NCBI RefSeq assembly: GCF_016925535.1
Contig: NZ_CP070496.1
Span: 3,758,257 to 3,822,256, forward strand
From: Natronoglycomyces albus
GTDB lineage: Bacteria > Actinomycetota > Actinomycetes > Mycobacteriales > Micromonosporaceae
Direction of reading: 5' to 3'
Length of the DNA stretch: 64,000 nt
The notes below the pieces were generated by a model. It worked only from the letters and a program-made list of their open reading frames with translations. It made no database searches and had not been told where the DNA came from. Of the stretch, positions 16,254 to 25,832 are shown in pieces (position 1 is the stretch's first letter; the number at the start of each line of letters is the position of its first letter). The position numbers and the translations under genes were made by a program.

Positions 16254-19200
16254 ATGTCCACTCCCCACCACGATTCGGGCCGGATCGCTTTTCCTTCGCC
16301 TGGACTGCCCTGGCAGCTGGCTCTGACCCTGAGCGAGCGAAAAGCCAACGGCCGCCCCACCGAAGTCGATGAGATTCGCGGAGAAAAACGCCTCGACATG
16401 TGGCGCGAGCTCAAATCCGTCGGCGCCGAGGCGAAACAGGCCGCCAACCCTCTGGCTCCTTTGGGCATGGGCTCAGAAGCAGAACTGCGCGAATACCTCG
16501 GGGAGACTCGGGAGTCCGTCATGGGACGCACTCTTGAGGAACCTCGCTGGTATCAACAATTCCGCCGGTGGTGGACCGATGGTGTGAACGTCGACCCCGA
16601 CGACCGCGAGATCGTCGCCGACATCTCCATGCTCGAACTCGCGCGCCCCATCCTCGAAGGCGCGGTGAGAGAACTGCGTCAGCGCATCACCGACATGCTC
16701 GACAACGTGCCCGAAGCCGACCGGATTCTCAGCCGCCCCGACCACATGGTGCACCTCCTACTCGCGACCCTGCCCGGCGGCGAAATGCTCAGCCACATCG
16801 ACCGCACCACCGTGCTCGAGCTCAACGTCGCCCGCGTCGAGGGCCGTCTTGACGGCCACAGCGCCGAGGATCGCTTCGCCGCGTTTGTCGACATGCTGCG
16901 TGACCTCGATGCCTCCTGGCAAATCTGGGACGAATACCCCGTGCTCGCCCGCCTCATCACCACCGAGCTTGACTTCTGGATCGAGGCCTGCGTCGAACTG
17001 ACTCAAGCCCTCATCGATGATGTGAGCGGCCTGCGCGCCCGTGGAATGCTCTCCGAAGAGGTTGACGAACTCAAAGGCATCGAATTCGGCGCTGGCGACA
17101 AGCACCGGGAGGGTCGCTCCGTGGCGTTGTTGACCTTCGACCACGGAAAGCTCGCGTTCAAGCCACGACCGCTGCACATGGACACTGCTTTCGACGGCCT
17201 AGTTGCCTGGGTCAACGACCAAGACATCAAGCACTCCCTGCGCCGCTTCGGCGTCTGGGATAAGGGCGGCTACGGATGGTCGGAGTTCATCGAATCCGGG
17301 ATTTCGATCGACGAGGAAGGCGCCGACCGTTACGCGTGGCGCCTCGGAGCGCTCACGTCGCTGCTGTACGTACTCCACGCCACCGACTTCCACTTCGAAA
17401 ACGTTCTCGCCTCCGGAGAACACCCGGTCCTGGTCGATCTGGAGTCACTCCTCCACAGTGACAAGAGTTCCGCGGTCCTTTCCACCGCCGACACCAACTA
17501 CGAGCCGGTTGCGCTCCAAGCTCTGATCAACTCCGTGCAGTCGATCGGGGTGATTCCCAGCCGCTTCCTCATGAAGGACGACGAGGGATTGTTCGGTCTC
17601 GACGTCAGCGCGCTTGGTGGCGGTGGCGGTCAAGTGACCCCCATGGCCATCCCCGTGTGGGAAGGCGAGGGCACCGACAACATGCGGCTGGTCAACAAAC
17701 ATATGGAGATGGACGACGAACTCAACCAGCCCATTGACGCGGATGGAAAGCCCTACGACCTGCTCGTACGAGTTGACCACTTCGCCGATGGCTTCAATGC
17801 TTGCTACCAGATCCTTCATGACGCCAAGGACGAGCTTCTGGCCCAAGGCGGCCCTCTGGCCGCATTCGCCGACACTGCCAGTCGGCTCATCGCCCGTCCC
17901 ACGCACGTGTACGCCCGACTTCTACTCGAAAGCACCCACCCGGACTTCCTGCGCGACGGTCTCGACCGCGACCGCTCGCTGGCCCGGGTCCTCAGCGGAC
18001 ACCAACAGATGGAATGCCGCATCGCCATGCTGCGCAATGAGATTGCCGAGATGCACCGTGGCGACGTTCCGGTCTTCCACACCGAAGCCGACTCCGGGGC
18101 GATTCGGGCGGGAATGGACTCCCAACCCATCGGCTACGGCCCGGACGTGCCCTTCGCCGAAATCGAAGCCCGGGTGGCTGGGCTCGACGAAAATGACCGG
18201 GCCTTCCAAGAATGGGTGATCCGCTCTTCCGTGGCTGCCACCACCATGAGCGACGAAGGCGCAACCTGGCCCAACTGGAGCCGAAAGCGGTCGGAGCGCC
18301 GTTACAGCGCCCAGCAGGCAGCGGAGGCGGCCAAGGACATCGCCGACCGGCTCGACCATCTCGCGATCCGCCAAGGGGACCGCATCGGCTGGATCGGCCT
18401 GGGCCTCATAGAAGAGAAGTACTGGCAACTGCAAGCAGCCAGCCTCGACTCCTATATCGGGTATGCCGGGATCGCACACGCCATCGACGCCGTCAGCGCG
18501 GTCACCGACGACGAGCGACTAGCAAACCTTGCCCACCAGACATACCGAGAACTGACCGAGCACGTGTCACACTTCTCCACCGGGATGCTGGAGATCGCCC
18601 GGGAAAAGGAACGCCCCGAACCACCTGGAATTGGCGCATACACCGGCATCGGTGGAGCCATGTACGTGCTAGCACACGCGACCGCCCGCCACGGCAACCC
18701 CGAATACGCCCACGCCGCCGCGTCGCTGTTGCCAGTTATGGAGATGTACATCGACGACGACATCCTCATCGACGTCATCTCCGGGGCCGCAGGGGCTATC
18801 TTCTCCCTCCTGGCACTGGAGACGGTCACCAATGACGGAGCCGCCCTCCGCCTCGCCCAGCGCTGCGCCGACCGGCTCCTAGCCACCAAAAAGGAAATGG
18901 AATCCGGCTGGGGCTGGATCACCCCCATCAACCCCAATGTGCCCCTGGCCGGGTTCTCGCACGGCAACTCCGGCATCATCACCGCCTTTGCCCGGTTGCA
19001 TGAAGTCGCGCCCAACCCCGCCTATGTCGAAGCGATCGAGCAAGCCCTCGCCTACGAGAAATCACTGTTCGACCCCCACACCGGCAACTGGCCTGATTTG
19101 CGCGAAGGCAACGTTGGCGCCTCGGCTGACATGCGAGCCTGGTGCCACGGTGCCCCCGGGGTCACCATCGCACGGGGCGAATTGCTGCGAACCGGCGTTG

Positions 19201-19595
19201 TCAGCCACCTCACCGAGGAGCTGGAACTCGACCGCCAGCGCGGCGTGCTCGCCTCCCTCGAAACTGGCCTCACTCAAGACCCGGTGTCCGGCATCGGTAA
19301 CCACAGTCTCTGTCACGGAGACGTCGGTAACCTCCTCATCGCCTCCGACTACGTCAATCCGGAGTCAGAGCCCGAGGTTGCCGACCTACTCGGCCGGGTC
19401 TGGGACACGCTTATCGCCGACGGCAGCCAGAACGGGTGGCTAAGCGGTGTGCCACACGGAATCGAGACGCCCGGGCTCCTCACCGGAACCTCCGGAATCG
19501 CCTGGGGCCTGGCCCGTCTGGCACGGCCCGACCTGGTGCCAGACATCCTGCGGCTGGAAGCTCCTCGAACGCACGAACCCGAGGGCTCCGTATGA
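16254..19595 (+). CDS. lanM: Class II lanthipeptide synthetase LanM
   Basis: 1113 residues, full length for LanM. The N-terminal two-thirds is the kinase-like dehydratase (DUF4135), which phosphorylates and dehydrates Ser/Thr. Visible blocks are LAFKPRPLHMDTAFDGL and TDFHFENVLASGEHPVLVDLE. The C-terminal third is the LanC-like cyclase, with SHGNSGI, WCHGAPG and CHGDVGN. Cys964, Cys1020 and His1021 fit the zinc ligands that activate Cys thiols for ring closure. A single LanM must handle both precursors. The stop overlaps the next start by ATGA. Confidence 0.96.
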   Translation: MSTPHHDSGRIAFPSPGLPWQLALTLSERKANGRPTEVDEIRGEKRLDMWRELKSVGAEAKQAANPLAPLGMGSEAELREYLGETRESVMGRTLEEPRWYQQFRRWWTDGVNVDPDDREIVADISMLELARPILEGAVRELRQRITDMLDNVPEADRILSRPDHMVHLLLATLPGGEMLSHIDRTTVLELNVARVEGRLDGHSAEDRFAAFVDMLRDLDASWQIWDEYPVLARLITTELDFWIEACVELTQALIDDVSGLRARGMLSEEVDELKGIEFGAGDKHREGRSVALLTFDHGKLAFKPRPLHMDTAFDGLVAWVNDQDIKHSLRRFGVWDKGGYGWSEFIESGISIDEEGADRYAWRLGALTSLLYVLHATDFHFENVLASGEHPVLVDLESLLHSDKSSAVLSTADTNYEPVALQALINSVQSIGVIPSRFLMKDDEGLFGLDVSALGGGGGQVTPMAIPVWEGEGTDNMRLVNKHMEMDDELNQPIDADGKPYDLLVRVDHFADGFNACYQILHDAKDELLAQGGPLAAFADTASRLIARPTHVYARLLLESTHPDFLRDGLDRDRSLARVLSGHQQMECRIAMLRNEIAEMHRGDVPVFHTEADSGAIRAGMDSQPIGYGPDVPFAEIEARVAGLDENDRAFQEWVIRSSVAATTMSDEGATWPNWSRKRSERRYSAQQAAEAAKDIADRLDHLAIRQGDRIGWIGLGLIEEKYWQLQAASLDSYIGYAGIAHAIDAVSAVTDDERLANLAHQTYRELTEHVSHFSTGMLEIAREKERPEPPGIGAYTGIGGAMYVLAHATARHGNPEYAHAAASLLPVMEMYIDDDILIDVISGAAGAIFSLLALETVTNDGAALRLAQRCADRLLATKKEMESGWGWITPINPNVPLAGFSHGNSGIITAFARLHEVAPNPAYVEAIEQALAYEKSLFDPHTGNWPDLREGNVGASADMRAWCHGAPGVTIARGELLRTGVVSHLTEELELDRQRGVLASLETGLTQDPVSGIGNHSLCHGDVGNLLIASDYVNPESEPEVADLLGRVWDTLIADGSQNGWLSGVPHGIETPGLLTGTSGIAWGLARLARPDLVPDILRLEAPRTHEPEGSV

Positions 19596-20086
19596 GCAGC
19601 GCCGATCGCCCCGAAATACTCCCCCAACAGGGTGTTTTCCGCGAGGAGTTCCTCGCCGCCTACTCTGAACGACCACGCGGCAGCGGCGAGATCTTCTTCG
19701 ACCCCACCGAGATGAAACCGCGCTGGAAACACGGCGTCTGGGCATCGGTGGTGGTTGTGGCCCTGCTGGTGGCAGGTCTGATGTATCCGGTACAGGGCGG
19801 CACCGCGGCTGTGTTGGCGGGTGCGGACCACAACTCGGTGGTCTTGGCGATGGCCGATGACAATGTGCCCGAAGTTGGCAGCACCATCACCATCACGGTG
19901 GGCGATGTCGAAATCGAGGGGCGCGTCAGCGCCGAGCAGGAAGCCGAAGACCCGGCACCGCACATGCTGCTCGTCGACCTGGTGAGCTCCAGCCCGCTAT
20001 CCGAAAGCGATGTCGGCACCCCGGCCACCATCCAACAGGGTGTGCGGCCCATCTTGATCGATATCATCACGAGAGGCGCACTGTGA
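19592..20086 (+). CDS. Short single-helix protein, truncated HlyD-like adaptor
   Basis: 164 residues; the ATG at 19592 overlaps the lanM stop (ATGA). A basic cytosolic start is followed by one membrane helix (WASVVVVALLVAGLMYPVQGG). A short outer region resembles the lipoyl/barrel part of HlyD-type adaptors (VPEVGSTITITVGDVEIEG). Full adaptors of bacteriocin exporters are more than twice this length and have coiled coils, missing here. It is coupled to lanT, so it probably assists export. The HlyD link is by eye and tentative. Confidence 0.65.
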   Translation: MSSADRPEILPQQGVFREEFLAAYSERPRGSGEIFFDPTEMKPRWKHGVWASVVVVALLVAGLMYPVQGGTAAVLAGADHNSVVLAMADDNVPEVGSTITITVGDVEIEGRVSAEQEAEDPAPHMLLVDLVSSSPLSESDVGTPATIQQGVRPILIDIITRGAL

Positions 20087-22239
20087 TGGCTACACGCATT
20101 CTCGGACGTCGCCGAGTCCCCGTCATGTTGCAGTCCACAGCAGTGGAGTGTGGTGCGGCGTGCCTGGCCATGGTGTTGAGTTACCACGGCCAGCACACTC
20201 CGATCGCCGAAATCCGTGACGAGATGTTCCTTGGCCGCGACGGAGCCACGGCGGGCGCGATCGCCCGTCAGGCCCGCGCCTATGGGCTCACCACGCAAGG
20301 TTTCCGGTCCGACCCCGCTTCGCTGACTGAGCTGACGTTCCCCATTATCGTCCACTGGGGAATGAATCACTTCGTTGTGGTGGAACGGATCGGCAAGGAC
20401 TTCGTCGACATCGTCGATCCCGACGCGGGCCGACGCCACATCAGCAAGGAGGAGTTCTCCTCCCAGTTCACCGGCGTAGTCTTGCAACTGACACCCGGCG
20501 AAGGCTTCACCCAACGCAGTCGCATGGGAATCGGGCTGTGGAAGTTCGTCAAACCATTCATCCCCCGCTCCCCGAAAGTAATCTCCGCGGTCCTGTCGGC
20601 CTCGATGGTATTGACAGTCATGGGCCTGGTGCCAGCCTTGCTCATCGGTTATCTGCTCGACCAAGTACTTCCCACCTCGCAACTGGACCTCATCCACGTG
20701 CTCGCTGCGGGCTGCGCCGCATACGCCCTGGGTCATACCTTGGTCACTCTCGTACGCGCAGAGCTACTGCTGTGGTTCCAAGTGCGCATCGACTGGTCAA
20801 TGATGAGCGCATTCCTGCGACATCTGATGTCCTTGCCGTACAAGTACTTCCAGATTCGCCAAGGCGGCGACCTGCTGGTGCGAGTCTCCTCCACCAGCTA
20901 CATCCGCGACGTGGTGAGTTCACAGATGCTGGCCATCGTGATCGACGTCGGCCTGCTGTTCATCTACCTGATGGTGATCGGCATCCAGTCGTGGATCTAC
21001 GTCATGGTCATTCTCGGAATCGCCCTACTCCAAATCGCGATCATGCTGGGCTCGGCCCGCCGAGCCCAGCGATTCACCGAACGGGAACTACGCGCCACCG
21101 GCGACGCGCAAAGCGTGCTGCTGGAGACCATCACCGCCGCAGAATCAGTCAAATCCGCCGGGGCCGAAAAGGCGGCCGTGGCACGTTGGTCGTCCAAGTA
21201 TTCCCACCAGATCGACGCGTCGATTCACCGCCGCCGCCTCGACAACCTGCTCGACGCGATCCTCGGACTGCTAGCCGTCTCAACGCCGCTGTTGATGCTG
21301 CTCATGGGCAGCTACATGGTCATCGGCGGCCAAATCTCGGTGGGCACCATGTTCGCGCTCAACGCCCTGGCAGCCGCTGCACTGGCGCCCGTGACCCAAC
21401 TGGGAGCGAGCATCAAGTCATTGCAGACGGTACGGGTTCACCTGGACCGGCTGCGCGACATCTTCAACGAAAAGCCCGAAGACACTGACCAAGGAGACCT
21501 GCCGGCAAGCTTGGAACGCGACATCACTCTCGAAGATGTCTCGTTCCGTTACTCCGGCGACGGACCGGCGATTCTCTCGGACATCAACGTCACCATTCAG
21601 CGGGGCCACATGGTCGCCATCGTGGGCCGCAGCGGCTCTGGAAAGAGCACCCTGTCCCGGCTCATGTTGGGCCTATACCACCCCAGCGCTGGCACGGTGT
21701 CCTTCTCCGGAGAGCCACTACACAACCTCGACCTCAGCAGCCTACGCAAACAATGCGGGGTCGTCACACAAGAAGGCAGCGTCTTTAGCGGTTCCATCCT
21801 CAATAACATCACTCTCGCCGCGCCCGAGGCTTCGCTACAAGATGTCATGGAGGCATCGCAACTCGCCGAGCTGCACACCGACATCACAAACATGACGATG
21901 GGATATGAGACGGTCCTCGGTGAAGGCGGCAGCGGCCTCTCCGGCGGGCAGCAACAACGGCTCGTGCTGGCGCGCGCGCTGGCTACAAGGCCCAAGCTGC
22001 TGTTGCTCGACGAGGCCACTAGTCATTTGGACGCTGCCACAGAGGCGGCGGTTCACCGCAACCTGGCGGACTTGGATTGCACGCGTATCGTCATCGCTCA
22101 CCGGCTCAGCACGGTGCGCGACGCGGACGTGATCATCGTCCTCGACGAAGGTCGCATTGTGGAGACGGGGACGCACCAGGAACTTCTCTACAACAATTCC
22201 ACCTACGCGCACCTAGTTTCCGAGCAGCTGACGGTATGA
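20086..22239 (+). CDS. lanT: Peptidase-containing ABC exporter LanT
   Basis: 717 residues from ATG 20086 (a GTG at 20083 in the same frame is an alternative). The N-terminal C39 peptidase has the catalytic Cys in TAVECGAACLAMV and His in GMNHFVVVERI, with Asp in VDPDAG. Six membrane helices follow, then an ATPase with GRSGSGKST, LSGGQQQRL and LLLLDEATSHLD. It cleaves double-glycine leaders and exports the peptide, which matches the GG ends of both precursors. Coupled to the upstream gene. Confidence 0.95.
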   Translation: MATRILGRRRVPVMLQSTAVECGAACLAMVLSYHGQHTPIAEIRDEMFLGRDGATAGAIARQARAYGLTTQGFRSDPASLTELTFPIIVHWGMNHFVVVERIGKDFVDIVDPDAGRRHISKEEFSSQFTGVVLQLTPGEGFTQRSRMGIGLWKFVKPFIPRSPKVISAVLSASMVLTVMGLVPALLIGYLLDQVLPTSQLDLIHVLAAGCAAYALGHTLVTLVRAELLLWFQVRIDWSMMSAFLRHLMSLPYKYFQIRQGGDLLVRVSSTSYIRDVVSSQMLAIVIDVGLLFIYLMVIGIQSWIYVMVILGIALLQIAIMLGSARRAQRFTERELRATGDAQSVLLETITAAESVKSAGAEKAAVARWSSKYSHQIDASIHRRRLDNLLDAILGLLAVSTPLLMLLMGSYMVIGGQISVGTMFALNALAAAALAPVTQLGASIKSLQTVRVHLDRLRDIFNEKPEDTDQGDLPASLERDITLEDVSFRYSGDGPAILSDINVTIQRGHMVAIVGRSGSGKSTLSRLMLGLYHPSAGTVSFSGEPLHNLDLSSLRKQCGVVTQEGSVFSGSILNNITLAAPEASLQDVMEASQLAELHTDITNMTMGYETVLGEGGSGLSGGQQQRLVLARALATRPKLLLLDEATSHLDAATEAAVHRNLADLDCTRIVIAHRLSTVRDADVIIVLDEGRIVETGTHQELLYNNSTYAHLVSEQLTV

Positions 22240-22273
22240 CGTGTCCGCACGCAATAGCGCTCTGAGTGGCCTG

Positions 22274-22318
22274 GCGCACGGCCGGGAGTCATCCGAAAGG
22301 GGATTCCCGGCCGTGCGC
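22274..22318 (+). terminator. Hairpin between lanT and the immunity genes
   Basis: GCGCACGGCCGGGA (22274-22287) pairs perfectly with 22305-22318 around 17 bases. It separates biosynthesis/export from the downstream ABC pair and may reduce read-through. Confidence 0.6.
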
Positions 22319-22374
22319 GCAGCCGCGAACCCCCTAGAACTTCACCCACCGACTGACCAGCTTGAGGGATTACG

Positions 22375-23289
22375 TTGCCGAAGAGAACGGATACGACGCC
22401 CATTGCCGTCGACGGGCTGACGAAGAAATACGGATCGGTCACAGCTGTCGACCAGCTCTCGTTTACGGTTCGCCCGGGCCGGATCACCGGATTTCTCGGA
22501 CCAAACGGAGCCGGAAAGACGACTACCCTTCGCATGACGCTGGGATTGGTGACGCCTTCGGCCGGGCGCGCGACCATTCACGGTCACATCTATCGCCAGC
22601 TGGCGAATCCAACGTCGGTTGTGGGCGCGGTACTCGACGACGTCGGAGCGCACGACAGTCGCTCGGGACGCCATCACTTGCGGCAGCTGTGCGCGGCCGC
22701 ACGGATACCGGCCTCTCGAGTTGACGATGTCCTCGCGGAAGTGGACCTGACGCAGGCGGCCGACCGGGACTACGGCACCTATTCGCGGGGAATGCGGCAG
22801 CGACTGTCCCTAGCCCAGGCGCTACTTGGAGATCCGGAAGTCCTCATCATGGACGAACCCACCAACGGGCTCGATCCCAGCGGTATCCGCTGGATACTCG
22901 ACGCGCTGCGCGAGTTTGCCGATCAGGGGCGGACCGTGTTGATCTCAACGCACGTGATCGCCGAAATTCAAAGCCTGCTAGAGGACGTCATCATTATCAA
23001 CCGAGGCACTTTGGTCGCGCAGGGCACGGTCGCACAGGTGTGCGGCTCGGAATCTGGCACGGGGCAAGTCAGCGCCCACGCTTCGGACCCCGCAGGGCTA
23101 CTGGCCGCCGCGAGAGCTAAGGGGTTGTCCGCGACCATGTCCGGAGGCGCGGTGCTGTTCTCCGATGGCGGCATCGAGCAGGTGAGCGCCCTGGCCGCCC
23201 AGGAGCGGATCACATTGCGCGAAGTCTCGTCTCTCCAGCACAGCCTGGAAGCCGCATTTCTCAACCTGACCCGCCAGGAGGGGAAATAG
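22375..23289 (+). CDS. ABC transporter ATPase, probable lanthipeptide immunity (LanF-like)
   Basis: 304 residues, TTG start with GAGGGA eight bases before it. Walker A is GPNGAGKTT, signature YSRGMRQRLSLAQ, Walker B VLIMDEPTNGLD, switch STHVIAE. The single-ATPase architecture is that of bacitracin/lantibiotic self-protection exporters. With the adjacent permease it should expel or exclude the mature peptides from the producer membrane. Role inferred from position. Confidence 0.88.
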   Translation: MPKRTDTTPIAVDGLTKKYGSVTAVDQLSFTVRPGRITGFLGPNGAGKTTTLRMTLGLVTPSAGRATIHGHIYRQLANPTSVVGAVLDDVGAHDSRSGRHHLRQLCAAARIPASRVDDVLAEVDLTQAADRDYGTYSRGMRQRLSLAQALLGDPEVLIMDEPTNGLDPSGIRWILDALREFADQGRTVLISTHVIAEIQSLLEDVIIINRGTLVAQGTVAQVCGSESGTGQVSAHASDPAGLLAAARAKGLSATMSGGAVLFSDGGIEQVSALAAQERITLREVSSLQHSLEAAFLNLTRQEGK

Positions 23290-23290
23290 C

Positions 23291-24169
23291 ATGAAGGGAC
23301 TCATTCACTCTGAACTATTGAAGTTCTTCACCCTGCGCATGTGGTGGATTTCCGCTCTCGTCCTCGCTGGCTCGGCCGCGATCGCCTCGGCATGGCACGC
23401 GTGGCAGTTCACGATGTACACCGGGTCGTTCGAGCATTACATGAGCGCCTACACCATACCCATGGAGGATTTCTCCGCCGACACATTGGCGCAGCTTCGC
23501 GCCAATTACGAGTCCTTGGGGACCCCGGACAACCTGGGGGTCACCATGTACAACTCCGGCCAGTCGATCGCTCTGTTGGTGGTCGCACTGTTGGGGGTCC
23601 TCATTGTCACAGGCGAACACCAGTACCGGACCTTGACCTCAACGTTCCTTTTCGAGCCGCGCCGCGACCGCGTCATCGCCGCCAAGCTTGTCACGGTCGT
23701 CCTCATCGCTTCTGGCATGTGGTTGGTTACCAAGGTGATTAGCCTCGGCATTGGAGCGGTCGCGCTGTCCGCACAAGGGGTCGGTACTCAGCTGGACAAC
23801 CCTTCGGTCGTTGGCGCGGTGATGCTGAATTTGCTCGCCTTTAACCTGTGGGCGATCTTTGGTTTCGCGCTTGGCGTCTTGGTGCAACGGCAGACTGCGG
23901 CCATCGTGACGCTGGCGATTGTGTACTTCCTGACTTCGGTCGTCGTATTGGTTGTATTCAATGTGCTGCATGACTTGGGCTACACCGGCCAGTGGGTTTC
24001 GAATCTCCCGGTGGTCTTTCCGGGGGTCGCCTCTGAGGTCATGGTCAAGCCCGTGGACTTGCGCCCGACGTTGCCCGACCAGTGGGTCGGCGGGGTGGTC
24101 TTGGGCGGATACGCGGTGGTAGCCGGAACGCTCGGCACGTTGCTACTGAAACGGCGTGATGTGGTGTAG
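23291..24169 (+). CDS. ABC transporter permease, probable lanthipeptide immunity (LanE/G-like)
   Basis: 292 residues with six membrane helices (for example SIALLVVALLGVLIVTGE and YFLTSVVVLVVFNVL). A large extracytoplasmic loop between the first two helices is typical of this ABC-2 family. It begins one base after the ATPase stop, so the two are one unit. Only one permease is present; classical LanFEG systems have two, so this one may form a homodimer. Confidence 0.87.
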   Translation: MKGLIHSELLKFFTLRMWWISALVLAGSAAIASAWHAWQFTMYTGSFEHYMSAYTIPMEDFSADTLAQLRANYESLGTPDNLGVTMYNSGQSIALLVVALLGVLIVTGEHQYRTLTSTFLFEPRRDRVIAAKLVTVVLIASGMWLVTKVISLGIGAVALSAQGVGTQLDNPSVVGAVMLNLLAFNLWAIFGFALGVLVQRQTAAIVTLAIVYFLTSVVVLVVFNVLHDLGYTGQWVSNLPVVFPGVASEVMVKPVDLRPTLPDQWVGGVVLGGYAVVAGTLGTLLLKRRDVV

Positions 24170-24244
24170 CTATATGCCATGAGCGGAGTTACCGCGGGCT
24201 TATCTGATTGGCCACACGCTTCGCCATCGGACCGTCCTTAGCTG

Positions 24245-24284
24245 CGGTCGGGGGCCCAAGGGGTTGGTGGCTCCCGACCGTTTT
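24245..24284 (+). terminator. Terminator at the end of the lanthipeptide cluster
   Basis: CGGTCGGG and CCCGACCG pair and GGCC/GGCT can extend the stem; TTTT follows. It lies between the convergent ends at 24169 and 24306. Confidence 0.7.
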
Positions 24285-24305
24285 AGTGCCCCGGAGGCCG
24301 GATGC

Positions 24306-25523
24306 CTAGCCTCCGCCGCCACCTCCCGCGCCACCGCCGCCTCCACCGCCGCCCCCGGCTCCGGCCCCGCCAGCGCCGCTGAGGTCCGCCCCTGCGGTGC
24401 CTCCAGCCACCGACACCGGAGCAGCCACCCAGCGAACGGAGGCCCGGCGCTGAGACAGGGTGGACCAGGCCGTCGCCGCGACTGTGAGGAACCCACCGGC
24501 GAGAGCCAGCCACCCCAGATGGGCCAGCAGCGCCCGAGTCTCCGGGGCCATCGCAAATGCCGAGGACGTTGGTTCCTCGGCCGGGCGCGGTGCGGGCACA
24601 TTGACCACGCTCGACTCCTCCAGTGTGACCCAGGTGTTCAAGGCTCCACCGGGCTCGATTAGCCCGTGGGTGAACCGCACGCCCAGCCCGTCCTCGGGGT
24701 GCTCGAAGGTGATCTCGTCGCAGGGTTCGGAGTAGTTTCCTTGCCACGCACGGCATCCGGCTCGCATCGGCGGGTCGGCGAACGCACCCTTGGGCGGCTG
24801 TCCCGGAGTCCGCACGGTCACCGCCACGGATTGAATGTCGATGACCCAGCCGCGTCCAATGGCGTCGAAATTCAGCGACACGTCGTCTCCATCGTGGACG
24901 ACAAGGCGCTCGTAGGTATAGGCGATCTCGAAACGGTGCCGACCAGTCAAGGTGGGTTCAGCCTCGAAGTCACCGACCTCGATATATGTTTCGGTGGAGC
25001 CGGGGCGGATGTCCACGGGCATCGGCTCCTCCAGCGAACGGGCACTCACATTGGTCAAACCAAGGTCGTGCCATCCTGCCTCACCAATGGCGCCGCTATG
25101 GGGCAGATGACGGCGCATCCCTTGCCCCGCAGCCTCGGCGTAGTCATAGGTGAAGGTCTCCACAATCCGCGCGGTACCGCTTTCGGTGACGGTGAGGTCA
25201 ATGTCGACATGTTCCACTGACGTTGTCGGTTCGCCGAAGTGAGCCACCATCTGCGAAGCGAACCGAGTGAGGCTCACCGCTGCCGCCACCAGGGAGAAGA
25301 TCACCAGGAGCACCAGGGCGGCCTTGACATAACCGGGATAGGGCGGGCTGGAGAAAGTGGCCCCGATTCGATGGCGCCAGGCAGCTGTCCGGGGCCGCGT
25401 CTGTCGCGGCGCTGTGGCCTCGCCGTGCCCCTGCGCGCGCTGATATCCGCCAGCGCTGGTCGGCGGGATGGAATTCGCCGTAGGGCGGCGACGAAAACCA
25501 TCTCGATGCCTACGCTTTGCCAT
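24306..25523 (-). CDS. DUF2207-like membrane protein with polyglycine tail
   Basis: 405 residues. A basic, disordered start is followed by a membrane helix (ALVLLVIFSLVAAAVSLT). Then comes an extracytoplasmic beta domain with VDIDLTVTESGTARIVETF and GRHRFEIAYTYE, which match the DUF2207 N-terminal domain. A second helix follows, and the last 30 residues are almost all Gly, as in DUF2207 proteins. It is shorter than the usual 550-650 residues: the second large segment is missing. Function unknown. Confidence 0.75.
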   Translation of the reverse strand: MAKRRHRDGFRRRPTANSIPPTSAGGYQRAQGHGEATAPRQTRPRTAAWRHRIGATFSSPPYPGYVKAALVLLVIFSLVAAAVSLTRFASQMVAHFGEPTTSVEHVDIDLTVTESGTARIVETFTYDYAEAAGQGMRRHLPHSGAIGEAGWHDLGLTNVSARSLEEPMPVDIRPGSTETYIEVGDFEAEPTLTGRHRFEIAYTYERLVVHDGDDVSLNFDAIGRGWVIDIQSVAVTVRTPGQPPKGAFADPPMRAGCRAWQGNYSEPCDEITFEHPEDGLGVRFTHGLIEPGGALNTWVTLEESSVVNVPAPRPAEEPTSSAFAMAPETRALLAHLGWLALAGGFLTVAATAWSTLSQRRASVRWVAAPVSVAGGTAGADLSGAGGAGAGGGGGGGGGAGGGGGG

Positions 25524-25832
25524 CCTTTACTTTATCTGAGGCGAACCAACGATCATCCATCCACAATCACGTGACCACACACTTGATACGCAACGAGACT
25601 CCTGAGTCGAATGTGGCGCTCTACTTTGCTGAGGCCGCTGAGGACGAGTGATCATTTGTTGGGCCGCGCACGTGATTTCATGCTGTCTGACCACGGTAAA
25701 GTCCTCTACTCAGGAGTATCGTTTGCCCCTTGACCGCAGCCTTTAGGATGTGAGGGGTCGGTTTTCCCCATACAACGTCAGTGCCCATCTTCGTTGTGCC
25801 TTCGCCATGTACCCCTGACCGATGGACCTCTA

